In this document: piece after piece, positions 44,776 to 56,505 of the stretch
Position numbering within the stretch: the first letter of the stretch is position 1
Layout: the number at the start of each line of letters is the position of its first letter
Assembly: GCA_020064725.1 (NCBI GenBank)
Contig: JAGTWJ010000006.1
Span: 2,542,001-2,606,000 of the forward strand
Direction of reading: 5' to 3'
Length of the DNA: 64,000 bases
Source of the DNA: Drechslerella dactyloides
Taxonomy: Eukaryota > Ascomycota > Orbiliomycetes > Orbiliales > Orbiliaceae
Notes under the pieces: model-generated
Told to the model about the DNA's origin: nothing
Seen by the model: only the letters and a program-made list of their open reading frames with translations
The model's database searches: none
Translations under genes and position numbers: made by a program

Positions 44776-45241
44776 GGCGCTGTCTAGGGTTCTGGCTACG
44801 TAGGTGAGTGGTATGCGATGGTGAGACTTTGCAGTGCGGTGCTGAAGTACCTAGTTTATGGAGAAGATGTGAGGCGAGTTAGGCGCGATGTCGACGCCGC
44901 GGCTGTGGCGAGTTAGTTGATGGTGTTCAGCCACACGCCACCCAGGATCCGGATCCTGGGTGTGGCGGTGTAGCTATATCAAAAGCGGTCGATGTCGGCA
45001 CAACCCCTCGACTTCACTCTCTGTCATTCGCAACCAACCATGGCAGTGGGAAGTTTGGCAAAGTCGAACCATCGCTGTAGAACTCATCTACGTGATCAAT
45101 TGCGCTTATAAGACACCTGTCACTCTATACAGCGGCTAGTCCCGATATGCTTTTCGCGCCCTGCCTTCGACGAGTGTTCTCTAGATCTTGTAAGTCTGTC
45201 TGCGCCTGCGTGCCTCGCTAAAGACATTCACATATGCAGAG
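44776..45241. promoter_or_regulatory. Divergent intergenic region between RTF2 and the pantothenate synthetase gene
   Basis: Contains both promoters and possibly a leader exon of the downstream gene (45147-45189). A direct/inverted word pair GGATCC-type cluster (CCAGGATCCGGATCCTGG) at about 44,942-44,959 forms an 18-bp perfect palindrome. Confidence 0.5.
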
Positions 45242-46339
45242 ATGTACATTACTTCATCTTCTAAAGCATATTGGTTCGTGGTCAGAGCATTAACTTACAA
45301 TTCTAGTCCGGCGAGTACAGCTTGTTCGCACAGACCAGCTTTGAACTCTCGCATTAAAGTTATATCTTCGACACCATCACGATTACTATCTTCAACTAGT
45401 CATTTCACCGCAATGCAGGTGTTCAATAGCGTCGCGACTTATCGTGCCTGGCGGAACTCTTTACCGCCGCATTCTACAGTCGGCGTAGTACCCACAATGG
45501 GTGCGCTGCACGCCGGTCACCTATCCCTCGCCTGTGCTGCCGCCGCAGCGAACACCCACGTCGTCGTCACAATCTTCCTGAACCCGGCGCAATTCTCACC
45601 AACAGAAGATCTAGAAGCCTACCCGAAGACCATGAATGAGGACCTTGCATCGTTGGAAGCCCTCAATGTTCTATTCCCGTCAACTGTCACCGGTCATATC
45701 GCCGGGGTCTTTGCGCCGACGGTCTCTGAAATGTATCCGGCGGGTATCCCGCTGGTTCGAGACGAGCAGGTCGGCACTTTTGTCGAAGTGGTACCGCTAT
45801 CCGCAAAGCTAGAAGGTGGCACACGCCCGCATTTTTTTCGCGGCGTAGCGACGGTGTGCACAAAGTTGTTTAACATCACGCAACCGCATCGTGTCTATTT
45901 TGGACAGAAAGACATACAGCAGACAGTGATCCTGCGTCGATTGCTTCGCGACTTGCACCTCGACATCACATTGACAGTGGTGCCTACCGAGCGTGAAAGC
46001 GACGGACTGGCAATGAGTTCACGGAATGTGTACCTTTCAGGGAAACGACGCGACATAGCGACTGTGCTATATAGAGGACTAAAGCGGGCGGAGGAAGTGT
46101 ATGATGGTGGTGAGAAGAAGGCAGACGCAATATTACAGGCGGCACGAGAACTGATCGAGCGGGAGGGAGAAGGCATGGTCAAGCTGGATTACGTAAGCTT
46201 GAATGAGCCCGAGCTATTGAATGAGGTGGAGACCGTAGAGAAGGGACGAAGTGTGATTTTGAGCGGTGCAATGTGGGTACTGCCCGCGGTGGAGGGGGAG
46301 CAGACAGTGAGATTGATCGATAACTTGATCTTGCAGTAG
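45242..46339 (+). CDS. PAN6: Pantoate-beta-alanine ligase (pantothenate synthetase)
   Basis: Makes pantothenate from pantoate, beta-alanine and ATP, in coenzyme A synthesis. The conserved enzyme starts at the Met at 45413 (MQVFNSVATYRAWR) and is 308 residues long, the usual length. Motifs: VPTMGALHAGHLSL (HIGH-type), FLNPAQFSPTEDLEAYP, YFGQKDIQQ (KMSKS-type loop), VPTERESDGLAMSSRNVYL. The frame is open back to 45242. A spliced alternative, an ATG at 45147 with exon 45147-45189 joined to 45321, also stays in frame and gives an Arg/Ser-rich leader (MLFAPCLRRVFSRSS) that looks like a mitochondrial presequence. Which N-terminus is used cannot be settled by eye. Confidence 0.92.
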   Translation: MYITSSSKAYWFVVRALTYNSSPASTACSHRPALNSRIKVISSTPSRLLSSTSHFTAMQVFNSVATYRAWRNSLPPHSTVGVVPTMGALHAGHLSLACAAAAANTHVVVTIFLNPAQFSPTEDLEAYPKTMNEDLASLEALNVLFPSTVTGHIAGVFAPTVSEMYPAGIPLVRDEQVGTFVEVVPLSAKLEGGTRPHFFRGVATVCTKLFNITQPHRVYFGQKDIQQTVILRRLLRDLHLDITLTVVPTERESDGLAMSSRNVYLSGKRRDIATVLYRGLKRAEEVYDGGEKKADAILQAARELIEREGEGMVKLDYVSLNEPELLNEVETVEKGRSVILSGAMWVLPAVEGEQTVRLIDNLILQ

Positions 46340-47871
46340 CGTATATTGCGCCATGCCCCGTTGTGTATGTACTATTCTGTATCATACTATTTGATAACAT
46401 TTATATAGCGTCAAAAGTTAACACGAAGCTCCAGTTATACTATGTTCGGGGGGTGTCGAGACTGAGCTCGCAAGTAGATGCCAAACCGCGCTTAAGATGC
46501 ATCTATATTCACGAGTATAATTTATGCATTGAGAACATTCGAGAATCTGTATCTGTACAGTCCCCCTCCTAACAGCTGGGAATGTTGCTACTCTGTCATG
46601 AACCAAGAAGGCAAACTCGATGTCACGCGATGTCTCGATGTCATAACACATTCAGGCACGATCGGTTCTGCGGCTCTGAATCTCGAGTATCTAGAAAGGC
46701 TACGTGTTACAATTGGCAATACGGGGCAGGCAGGCGCCGCCCAGTATGTGACTGTTGCGGCGCCGACCCTGCATGACATCGCCCATCTAACAAGGTGCGA
46801 ATAAGTTTGGCTCCGAACTGCGAAGGCGCCCTCCAACAGCTGCCGGAGTGCATCTGAGAAAGTTCCGGCACACGGAATGCTAGTCCGATCGCATGGAGCT
46901 GGCACATGGACAGCCGCAGGTGTCTTTACAAAGCCATGGCGCACCCAAAACTGCCCACCCAGCGAATGTATTATTAATATATTACGCCAGACGAATTAGG
47001 CAGTAAAGGCAAACGGAGACACTGTGAACGGCGGCGAGAGAGAAGAGGCCAGTTCGACGAGTTGGGGTATTCACGTTTGTGTTTGCGGTGAAAAAGGCGG
47101 TCTTCGCCACGTGCAAAATGAAGTTTTATACGCCAAGACCTGGGGCGGCGAAAGGCCAGTTTGCACCATGGTTTGCCTCCACGCGAGATAATGCGCTCCA
47201 TCGTGGCATCGACTGCTTGTAGCGTGGCAAGGCTGTGCCTGAACGTCGATGCAACTCATCGTGAGGCACTGATGCTCATATCGTCTGGTGTTTGCTGGGT
47301 CCGCCAGGTTGGAAATCGATCGAGCCTTGCCAGTAGATAAGCTTAAGTGGCGGCAGCAGGTACAGGCCACCTTGCACCAACTGTGCGGAAACAGAGCAGC
47401 AGCTCAGTCTTCAGTAGGTACTAGATGCTTGGTAGTGGGCCCCTGCCCGGTCAGCCCGGGGCCCTGTTGATTGCCCGGACGATATTGGCCGGGACGAAAA
47501 TAGCAGCTGGAGCATTGGATTAGTCTGGGATGGAGGAGGAGGTGTTCCAGAAGGCACGTTCGTTGCTCGGTGGCCGTTTTCTGCTACGCTGGCCAGTTCG
47601 CGCCAAACAGCAACACCGCAGCGCATTTAAGCAATTCGACTGCGTCTCTCCTCCCGCCCTCCTCCTCTCTTCTCCATCTTCCTCCACCATCTCATCCTCT
47701 TCCTTGCTACCTCTGCTGTCCAATTGGCCTGTCTGCTTTGAGAGCTCTGGCCGGGCAATTATACCATCTACTCTTACGACTTGTGCCGGTTCATTGCGAC
47801 GAAAGACTGCTTGTAGACTCTCGTGCTTTTGCTAGGATTTTCCATCCTACTTGATACCCACAGCAGCCACC
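46340..47871. other. Intergenic region containing the KAR2 promoter
   Basis: 1.5 kb without a supported gene. The proximal part before 47,872 is CT-rich (47,640-47,720), common in strong fungal promoters. I could not assign an unfolded-protein-response element with confidence. Confidence 0.45.
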
Positions 47872-50170
47872 ATGGCGGCGAGACGTACAGGCTTCTCCGC
47901 CTGGAGCACGCTCTTCTACCTCTTCCTACTATTTGTCGCCCCTCTGGCGTTAATAGGCACCGCTCACGCGGACGCCAATGAAACAAAGGAAGCTGAGAAC
48001 TATGGAACTGGTGAGCAGCCCCACCCCCACCTGCTCAGGACGCAATCGAGTCTTGCACCTGCATATGTACCAAACAATTGTAGAATTCAAGACTAACACT
48101 CGTATCTCTAGTCATCGGTATCGATCTGGGCACGACATACTCTTGTGTCGGTGTCATGCAGAAGGGAAAAGTTGAAATCCTCGCCAACGACCAGGGTCAC
48201 CGTATCACCCCATCGTGGGTCGCCTTCACCGACGAGGAACGGTTAGTCGGAGACGCCGCCAAGAATCAGGCCGCCGCCAACCCCAAGAGGACCATCTTCG
48301 ACGTCAAGTAAGTTATCCCATCACAGCTATCCCGTACATGAAAAACTCGTTGCTGACATGGTACAGGCGCCTCATCGGACGAAAGTTCAACGACCCAGAT
48401 GTTCAGAAGGACATCAAGCACTTCCCGTTCGATGTTGTCAACAAGGACGGAAAGCCCGCTATTAAGGTCAAGGTCACCGGTGAAGAACGCACTTTCACCC
48501 CAGAGGAGATTTCTGCCATGGTGTTGGGCAAAATGAAGGAGATCGCGGAAGCGTACCTTGGAAAGAAGGTTACCCACGCCGTCGTCACTGTCCCTGCCTA
48601 CTTCAACGACGCCCAGCGTCAGGCCACCAAGGATGCTGGAAGTATCACCGGCATGAACATCCTACGTGTTGTTAATGAGCCCACCGCCGCAGCTATTGCT
48701 TACGGCCTTGACAAGAAGGAGGGTGACCGCCAGATCATTGTTTATGATCTTGGTGGTGGTACTTTCGATGTCTCTCTCCTCTCCATTGACCAGGGCGTCT
48801 TCGAGGTTCTCGCTACCGCCGGTGATACCCACCTTGGAGGTGAAGATTTCGACTACCGTGTCATCCAGTACTTCGCCAAGCAGTACAACAAGAAGAACGG
48901 TGTTGATATCAACAAGGATCTCAAGACCATGGGTAAGCTTAAGCGCGAAGTCGAGAAGGCCAAGCGTACGCTATCCTCTCAGATGTCTACCCGCATCGAA
49001 ATCGAAGCCTTCCACGATGGCAATGACTTCTCTGAGACTCTCACCCGCGCCAAGTTCGAAGAGTTGAACGTGGACCTCTTCAAGAAGACCCTGAAGCCAG
49101 TTGAGCAGGTGCTCAAGGACGCTAAGGTCAAGAAGTCTGAGGTCGATGACATCGTCCTCGTTGGTGGCTCCACCCGTATTCCAAAGGTTCAGAAGCTCCT
49201 TGAAGACTTCTTCGATGGAAAGCAGGCTTCGAAGGGTATCAACCCCGATGAGGCTGTCGCCTATGGTGCTGCCGTTCAAGGTGGCGTTCTCTCCAACGAA
49301 ATTGGTACCGAGGAAATCGTTCTTATGGATGTCAACGCCCTTACCCTGGGTATTGAAACCACCGGAGGCGTCATGACAACCTTGATCAAGAGAAACACTG
49401 TCATCCCCACCCGCAAGTCCCAAATCTTCTCCACTGCGGCTGATAACCAGCCGGTCGTCCTGATCCAAGTTTGTAAGTTCATCCACCTATCTCCGTCTCA
49501 TGTTGCCTCGAGGGTAGAGTCTAACAATCGAATTAGATGAGGGCGAACGTACCATGACAAAGGACAACAACCTCCTCGGCAAGTTTGAGCTCACCGGCAT
49601 TCCGCCCGCACCCCGTGGCGTTCCTCAGATTGAGGTCGCCTTCGAGCTTGACGCCAACAACATCCTGAAGGTCTCCGCTGCCGACAAGGGCACCGGAAAG
49701 TCCGAGTCTATCACGATTAAGAACGACAAGGGCCGCTTGAGCCAAGAAGAGATCGACCGAATGATCGAGGAGGCCGAGAAGTTCGCCGAGGAAGATAAAC
49801 TCGTCAAGGAGAAGATTGAGTCCCGAAATGGTAAGCATTAACACCAGCTCGCGTTGCGAAGTCCTCACTAACAGATTAAACAGGCCTCGAAAACTACGCC
49901 TACTCGCTCAAGAACCAGCTTGCCGATGAGGAAGGTCTCGGTGGCAAGATCGAGGAAGATGACAAGGAGACCCTGCAGACCGCCGTCAAGGAGGCCATTG
50001 AATGGCTGGAGAGCAACGCTTCTACCGCCTCCAAGGAAGACTTCGATGAGGCCAAGGAGAAACTCAGCTCCGTCGCCTACCCGATCACCAGCAAGCTTTA
50101 TGGCGGTGCCGGTGGTCCTGGCGGAGCACCTGCGGAGGAGGAACCGCTACAAGGCCACGACGAATTGTAG
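47872..50170 (+). CDS. KAR2: ER Hsp70 chaperone BiP/Kar2
   Basis: Endoplasmic reticulum Hsp70 acting in translocation, folding and the unfolded protein response. Five exons, 47872-48010, 48112-48307, 48367-49472, 49537-49830 and 49884-50170, give 673 residues. The start lies in CACCATGG; a signal peptide with a strong hydrophobic core ends near residue 33. ATPase signatures are IGIDLGTTYSCVGV, VYDLGGGTFDVSLL and VLVGGSTRIPKVQ; the substrate domain has ALTLGIETTGGVMT and the DNQPVVLIQVYEGER segment across intron 3. The C-terminus HDEL is the ER retrieval signal, which separates it from cytosolic Hsp70. Codon use is strongly biased to C-ending codons, as expected for a highly expressed gene. 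Confidence 0.97.
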
Positions 50171-50648
50171 ACGGACGGTCATGGTTTGTATGCTGGTTTG
50201 TTGGATAAACCAAAGAATTATAAAAGTCTAGACTGAATTCCAAGGAACTTATCATTGTGTATATTCATGGTCCTTGTCGTGTTCTTTACTTTTAGTATTA
50301 CTACACTTTTTTTTTAACATGGCATGGCTTGACCGACTATAGGGATGTGGGTGTTCTTCTTTTGCGAGCTTTGTCTTCGTCTGTCGTGTTAGCTAGAGAG
50401 ATCTCGAGATTCCAGGGTGTATCCGCAAAAGTATGGGATAGTTGAGCCTTCCTCCCTGTGCCCTTCAGCCTTGCAATCGTGAACGTAGGACACACATTTA
50501 CGTCGCGCCTTTTTGAAAGGATCCAAGCGAGATAAATAAGTAATTTTGCAAACATCCCCAGCCTTGCAAAAGCTCGAGTCTTGCAGTACACATCCAATGG
50601 AGCTTCTTCCCATTCACACGCCCTTCCAGTCATGCGAATTCAGGTAGA
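50171..50648. other. Intergenic region, no gene seen
   Basis: KAR2 3' UTR (T-run at about 50,308-50,316) and promoter of the next gene. Nothing else supported. Confidence 0.5.
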
Positions 50649-51784
50649 ATGGTTTTCCCGTTCCTCAAGCTGCCTCGCGAACTCCGCGACGAAATCTACG
50701 CCTACATCCTTCTCTTCGACCCGCCGCCCCTCGCAGATCCCGTTTATACGGATTGCGACCTGGGGCCTTACAAGCCGCCAGAAGCCGATCTCGCTCTCCT
50801 GCGCGTCAACCGACAGGTCCATGAGGAAGCAGTGCCAGTTTTCTACGGGCAGAATGTTTTCACGATCAGGATTTTGGCGCGCACGATACCAGCGCCCGAG
50901 AATACAGCAGTAAGAAACCACGAGCGCGGCTCCATGATACCGGCGCCCGAGGATCCAATAGAGAGAGACCGCAAGCGCGGCTTTATGATCGCTGTTGACT
51001 GCGAGCTGCCGTGGGAGAAGCTGTGCATTGGGAGTCCGGCAAGGGAAGGGGCACTATACATGCTTCCAGCAAGGTATACCTACGCCTCCGCCTTATATGC
51101 ATGAATGCTTTTCTTGCTTCGCATCCGTTTGGATACCGCTGCGACCTAGTAGACTTTGGATAATTATCGCTAACAGACACCTGCGTAAAATCGCACAGGT
51201 GGAGATCTGACGACTACAGTAGGTACGAGTTGGCGGGAAGTAGCAGGACCTGCCCATCCAGGGTCTTTGGGCCGCCCGCGAACCGTTATTACAACCTCAT
51301 CCGCCACATTCGCGTTGACATCTTCAACTTCGCAACCTTCCAGAATCGACGTCTGCAACCACACTTATTCGTAGATTATCATCACAGGTTCATGTTTGTA
51401 ACACAACGACTCCGTTGGATATTCGCGGGCGCGGGCAAGAACTTGGCGATGCAAATCAATCTACTGGGGGGTCGAAACATTTATATAGGAAGCCCTTTCC
51501 CGGGTGAGCCTTCGTACCGCTATATTTACAAGCGTCTGTTCCGCGTGGTGTGCTCCCTGACGAGAGGACCGTGGAAATACGCGATTCAAGACTCAGACCT
51601 AGATCGTATGTATCCAGGGGTGAGAGAGTGGACGCTAAGGAAGTGCGCGAGAGATCCGGTGTATTCTGAGGTTGCCTGGAGGAAGGCACACCCTTGGTTT
51701 TGGGAATCAGCAGGAAATGACGACAGGGGACCCGGTTGCTTTTTAGTTCCCATGCAACAACTTCGACTGGCTAGGGATCTATAA
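50649..51784 (+). CDS. Fungal F-box-like hypothetical protein
   Basis: Two exons, 50649-51073 and 51199-51784, join at a GTATAC donor and CACAG acceptor to 336 residues. It opens with FPFLKLPRELRDEIYAYILLFD followed by LALLRVNRQVHEEAVPVFYGQNVF, the same two-segment opening as the protein at 21,689. A nine-residue-plus duplication is visible inside exon 1 (two copies of a G[SF]MIPAPE/RxRG-type stretch, about residues 82-110). The second exon, from RYYNLIRHIRVDIFNF on, is the family's variable body. Function unknown; the start has no competitor upstream. Confidence 0.75.
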
Positions 51785-51909
51785 ATATAGCGAGAGGTAC
51801 GTATAGATATTGTTGGTGTTGAGGGAGCATCTAGTATATATGTAACCGCCTTCATACGACGCCTGTTCATCCAATATAAAATTTATATAAACATCCAAGT
51901 TTCAAAGTG

Positions 51910-53383
51910 TCAAAACATGTCCGCCAGTATAGCATTAAGGTCATTCTCCGTGCCTTTCTGGTAGCCATCCGCGTGTCCTACCATCGCCTTGCACTTGCCG
52001 CAACGACCGCAGACCATCATTCCGCAACGTATGCAGAACGTATCCTCGCTCGGACAGCAGGATGTGCTGGCGCCACAGAACCGACAGACCCGGCCACGAT
52101 CTCGGTCGAGTTGGCAGAAAAGATTCTTGCACCCGGAGCATAGCCGTGGATTACGACCGCCTTGTGGTGTGAGCTCCCGTGGCGCGCAGGATGGATGGAA
52201 GTAGTGCCTCTCATCTCTCCAGTAACACACCGTGCTCCGAAAGCATCGATACTGCAACATCGTGGGGGTATCCGGTCCGGATGGGTACATGAGAGCCTCC
52301 CAATCGATGCGTTCTATATAGGCGGTGTTAGCACAATGAGGAGGACTAGTCCATTTCACAAAAATAGCGACTGTGTGTACCTACCGTTGACTTCTTTGAT
52401 CGTCAAGCATTCGTCACACACGAATCCCTGACACTCTTCACAGACATTTCTCACTTCACAACTGACGCACTTTGGCTCCTTGGAAATGAAGCATATCCCG
52501 CACTGTCGTTTGCCCACATTGAGCAAACTCTTGGACACGGGCGTTGAACCGTCGTGGATTGCTGCCGGACACCAATCAAGGTCTGTATGATATCTCTTCA
52601 TCAACGACGAGCATCTGGATTTTAGGATAGGATTTGATTGCCACGGATGTACCGTCCCTTCAACGCCCCAAACCATCAGCGTTCGCAGTGCTCTCGGAAC
52701 TTCTTGCGTTTGATCGGAATATATCGACAGCTTTTGTCTCAGAGGGTCCAGAAACAACGTGGTTACATCGTCCATGTCAATTCCTGTGCACCATCTTAGG
52801 CTCAGAACCGCAAGATTGGGACAACAGAATACCCATCGCAATGCAACCAGTGCTGACGAAGGGTATTTACAAACGACAGTCCCATCGAGGTAGATGCGCG
52901 TGATAGCGGCTTGATACGTCGGACCAAAGATTCGTCGGAGCCAATCAAACGGGGCGAAATACAGGAACCCATATTCTTCGAGGTACGATTCGCCAATGCT
53001 GTAGTTTACTCGCCTGTCGTAGATGTATTTCTGTTTCAGGGGAGGTATGCGAGAGGCTGCGACAGTTCTGACCAAAGGATGCCATGGAGATTCTAAACTC
53101 ACGGCGGATCCAGGCTGACTGGTGGAATCATCTGCCAAGGTACGAAATACCCACGTCAATTACATCCATACAGATAACGATAGGGCTTATAATACAGGGA
53201 CTTTAGCAATGACTTACCAGGAATCAGATATCGTCGCCAAGCGCGACATACTCGGCTGAGTTTAATGATATCGCTGATGCTCAGCTGTGCTTGTATCGCT
53301 TCGAGGATAGGCGATGGCATGAACAGGATCCGGTCGAGAAGGGGAAGTTCCCCGCACAAGGCTGGGCTCGAGTGTACGTCCAT
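51910..53383 (-). CDS. F-box protein with Cys-rich zinc-binding tail
   Basis: Probable substrate adaptor of an SCF ubiquitin ligase. Exons on the minus strand are 53383-53218, 53131-52385 and 52313-51910; they join in frame to 438 residues. The F-box lies at about residues 12-55 (LPLLDRILFMPSPILEAIQ ... IIKLSRVCRAWRRYL). A middle region of about 200 residues resembles the leucine-rich body of such proteins (LAVLSLRWCTGIDMDDVTTL). The C-terminal 190 residues contain some 28 cysteines in CxxC-like pairs (CGICF, CVSCEVRNVCEEC, CDEC, LCSGCKNLFC, CRFCGAS, CIRCGMMVCGRCGKC), suggesting several zinc sites not classifiable by eye. The start at 53383 is the first ATG in this frame. Confidence 0.75.
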
Positions 53384-54075
53384 TTCTAATGGCAAATCCC
53401 ACAAGTTTCTGCCTCAGCATATATTTGATTTAAGTTTCCAGGCTGCAGTTCAAGCTTGCGATGTTCGACCGGCAGAGTGAGAGTGAGAGAGGACGGCGCA
53501 TGAGAATGCACGTTTTCCGCGCAGCATCCGGTTTGATGACACCGCGACTCCCATGCAATGCAGCGCGTCATGCATGAACCCAGTCGTCTCGGGCCCGCTG
53601 GCCTGAGTCTGAGCCTCCGACCCGGGCAAGTCCAAGGCCTGATGGTAGACTTGCGCATTATTCGTTGGCCTGTTCAGCCTGCCTCTCTCATGACGGTGGG
53701 GACTTGCATGCTCGCCTGCGCGTAGGTCCCTGTTGGCATCACAAGACTCGGGCGATTCGCCAGCCTTCTCGTCAGCCGGCCGTCGGACCGCATGATAACC
53801 TCTTCTTAGCCTTCGCAGCTCCCGCCATGGCGTTATCGTCGTCCCAGTTCTCAGGATGGATATAATATCCCGCTCGAAGCTGAGCTGCCGTCACCGTGTC
53901 CTTGCGTGAGCTTGATTAATTGTCGTGTGTGGAGTTTGTTGCTTCCAACACAAGTGCCCCTCCTTGCAAACTCCCCGCAGCCTCGGCCCTCGTTACGTTA
54001 CCAACTCTTGAACCTCATCTCGACGGCACTGCAACAGCCTTCCTCTAGATCGACCACGGTCGCCGCTGCATCGTC
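53384..54075. promoter_or_regulatory. Divergent intergenic region
   Basis: Contains the promoters of the F-box gene and LSB5. No supported gene; CT-rich just before the LSB5 start. Confidence 0.45.
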
Positions 54076-55632
54076 ATGTTCGCCTCGGTGAGCAGCTCAG
54101 ACTCAGCCCCAGCCTCCATACCCTGAACGGGAACTGATAGTTCGCCGCTATAGAAAAAACCATACTCGGCCGTCTCGGTCCAGATCGAGCAGTTGACGAC
54201 AGAAGCATACGAGGAGAACGATTTGTCCGGAATCCCCGAGCTGATAGAGGCCGTCCGGCTACAAGATACTGGCCCGCAAGAGGCCGCGAGAGCTATCAGG
54301 AAGAAACTGTACGTCCGACCCGGCGCGATGGGAAGCCTACAAGTTAGCCGGGGTGGGATGAGCTAGATCTAACGTTCGCGCTCGTGATTCCGCAGGAAAT
54401 ACGGCAACATCCACCGACAGATAAGAGCTCTAACGGTACAACATGAGCACTCCGTCTATGCCCGCGACCCAGAGGCTCCCGTCTAACGCTTTTACTTCTG
54501 CCAGATTCTCGATGCCCTTGTAGAGAACGCTGGAAAACGCTTCCAGCGCAGCTTCGCCGACGAACCCCTCCTCGAACGGCTTCGAATCATCGCCTCCGAC
54601 ACCCTTACCGACCCCGACGTCCGAAAGAAAGCCCAGATCCTGTTTGCACAATGGCATGGCGCCTACAAGGACGCACCCGGCATGGCCGGCATAGCGAATC
54701 TCCACCGCCAAGTGCCCACGAGGCCCCGCCCAAGACCCCAACCCCGACCTGTATCACCAGAAGACGACGATGCCTCTTCACCACCGCCACGGTCCGGCCC
54801 AACGAGTCCCGGCAGCTCGAGTCACCAGTCACATTCCTACTCGCACGCGGGGTCGTCGCATTCGCGGAATAGCTCGAGCTCGAAACCTCAGGCACCAATC
54901 ACCCTTGGTCCCTCGGACGCGCCCATCGCCACCTTTAAGCCGCCGAAAGAAAAGTCATCCAAGAAATCGGGTTCGTCCAGCCAGCAGAAGCGCCCACCGT
55001 TCAATCTAGAGAAGGAAAAGTCGACAATGATCCAAAACATAGCAACAGCATCAATCGCGTCGACAAACCTCAAGAATGCACTCAAGCTGATAAACCGAGA
55101 GAAGGAGCGAGTCAGCGATAACCCCGAGGTAATGAAGCGCTTCGAAGCCTGCAAGCTGCTGCGGCGGCAGATTCTACGGTACATCCAGTTCGTCGAGTCG
55201 GAGCAGTGGCTCGGCGGACTAATCCACGCGAACGAGGAGCTGGTAGAGGCCTTGACGCTGTTCGAGGCCCTCGACAAGCCTCCCGGCGAGGACTCCGATA
55301 GTGAAGGGGAGTGGGAACAGATGCCAAAGGATAGGGCGGGAACGGACGAGGCGACAAACCGGCTTGGGAAGCTCAAGATCGGAGGAGATCATGGCCCCAT
55401 GCAGCCTGGGCAGGTCCCACCGAGGCAGAGGGACTATGACAGCGATGAGCTAGAAGACGCAAGTGACGATGAAGAAGAGCCGGAGGACCCGAACAACCCA
55501 TTCGGCGATAGTCACGCGTTAAAGACTCCAGGGGCGGAGAAAGGAGAGCTTAGATGGTGAGCTCGTCACGACTATTCTAAACCCCATACAACATTGATCA
55601 CTGACGTGGCATACATTAGGGCTGTGGTATAA
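54076..55632 (+). CDS. LSB5: VHS-GAT protein Lsb5
   Basis: GGA-like adaptor linking ubiquitinated cargo to endocytosis and the actin regulator Las17. Five exons, 54076-54087 (only 12 bases, MFAS), 54154-54308, 54396-54435, 54505-55556 and 55620-55632, give 423 residues. The joined start MFASKKPYSAVSVQIEQLT is family-typical. The VHS domain runs to about residue 125 (GIPELIEAVRLQDTGPQEAARAIRKKLKYGNIHRQIRALTILDALVENAG, split over junctions). A Ser/Pro-rich linker is followed by a GAT domain (about 215-310: LKNALKLINREKERVSDNP, RRQILRYIQFVESEQW, NEELVEALTLFEAL). The acidic C-terminus has an NPF motif (NNPFGD) for EH-domain partners. The last exon is inferred from a GTGAGC donor; without it the frame ends two residues after LR. 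Confidence 0.9.
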
Positions 55633-56046
55633 ACTCAACGGGTTCTGAGGGCAACTTGTCTGCAAATATTTTTTCTGGTCTGCACCCGGCGTTAGTTTCG
55701 TTCGTTCGTTCGTTCGTTCTATCTTTCTTTTCTTCCTTGTGTTAGCAAATACCGGGACTGCGAGGAAGACTGTAGCACAAATAGGCTTTTCGTTTTGCTT
55801 CGAGCTGGTACACCTTAGATTCGATCAGGGAGTTGGTTGTTTGATCCTCACGCTTGGAATTTTGACTTTCGCTTTGGTATCAGCCATTTCGCCATCCGCG
55901 TTTATCGTAAATTTGATACAGGGACCAAAGTCTCCAATCTAGCCCACGGTAGCTAACCGAGCAAGCATTTACATATGCACATAATTAAGTATTTACTCAC
56001 CTTGTGATTGCTTATTTAGGTAATTTTCAACTTTCTGCGCTAAGTC
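55633..56046. other. Intergenic region with a TTCG microsatellite
   Basis: A short (TTCG)n tract lies at about 55,697-55,716. No supported gene. Confidence 0.5.
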
Positions 56047-56505
56047 CTAAAATAGCTTAGTTAGGTCTGATGGGACTTTGTTCGATCTGGCCAGTGGGCG
56101 CTTCCCGAAACAAAAAGGCAGAAAATATGGCCCCTCCTCGACCTTGAGTAACAAAGCTCTGTTGATGTGAGGCAGGACACCGCCATTCGCAATAGTGGCT
56201 CGGATGAGGGTGTCTAGCTCTTCGTCTCCACGGATGGTGAGCTGCAAGGGACGAGGGGTGATACGCTTGACCTTCAGATCCTTTGCAGCGTTGCCGGCGA
56301 GTTCGATATCTTCGGCGGTTAGGTACTCCAGAACGGCGGTGATGTAGACGGTGGCTACGACGTCGCAAAAGTCCCTGGGTATCTTTCTTGAGGAAACACT
56401 TGACACGACCGTATGGGAACTATAAGAGAAGGACAAGCATTACGATTTCGCTCTCCCAAACAACAACAGAGATAGATCCTTCGTAGGATAGAAGAGCCTT
56501 ACAAA
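56047..56505 (-). pseudogene. Histone H2A.Z pseudogene (frameshifted, boundary of AT-rich region)
   Basis: Clear H2A.Z-type histone-fold sequence on the minus strand: ITAVLEYLTAEDIELAGNA, KDLKVKRITPRPLQLTIRGD, DEELDTLIRATIANGGVLPH and INRALLLKVEEG. Upstream in another frame, after a good splice acceptor (intron ending at 56420), lies FPYGRVKCFLKKDTQG, the preceding H2A.Z segment. The join between them lacks about five bases (near 56,370), so the two halves are out of frame, and the loop residues GAKA are lost. The C-terminal tail is replaced by unrelated sequence to a stop at 56047. Substitutions at conserved sites (VLEL to DIEL, RHLQL to RPLQL) point to relaxed selection. The preserved intron acceptor shows a DNA-level duplication rather than a retrocopy. 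The functional copy must be elsewhere. Confidence 0.8.

Noticed and set aside
48971..49486. 171-codon frame antisense to KAR2
   Set aside because: Shadow of the strongly codon-biased BiP gene; several such frames occur on that strand.
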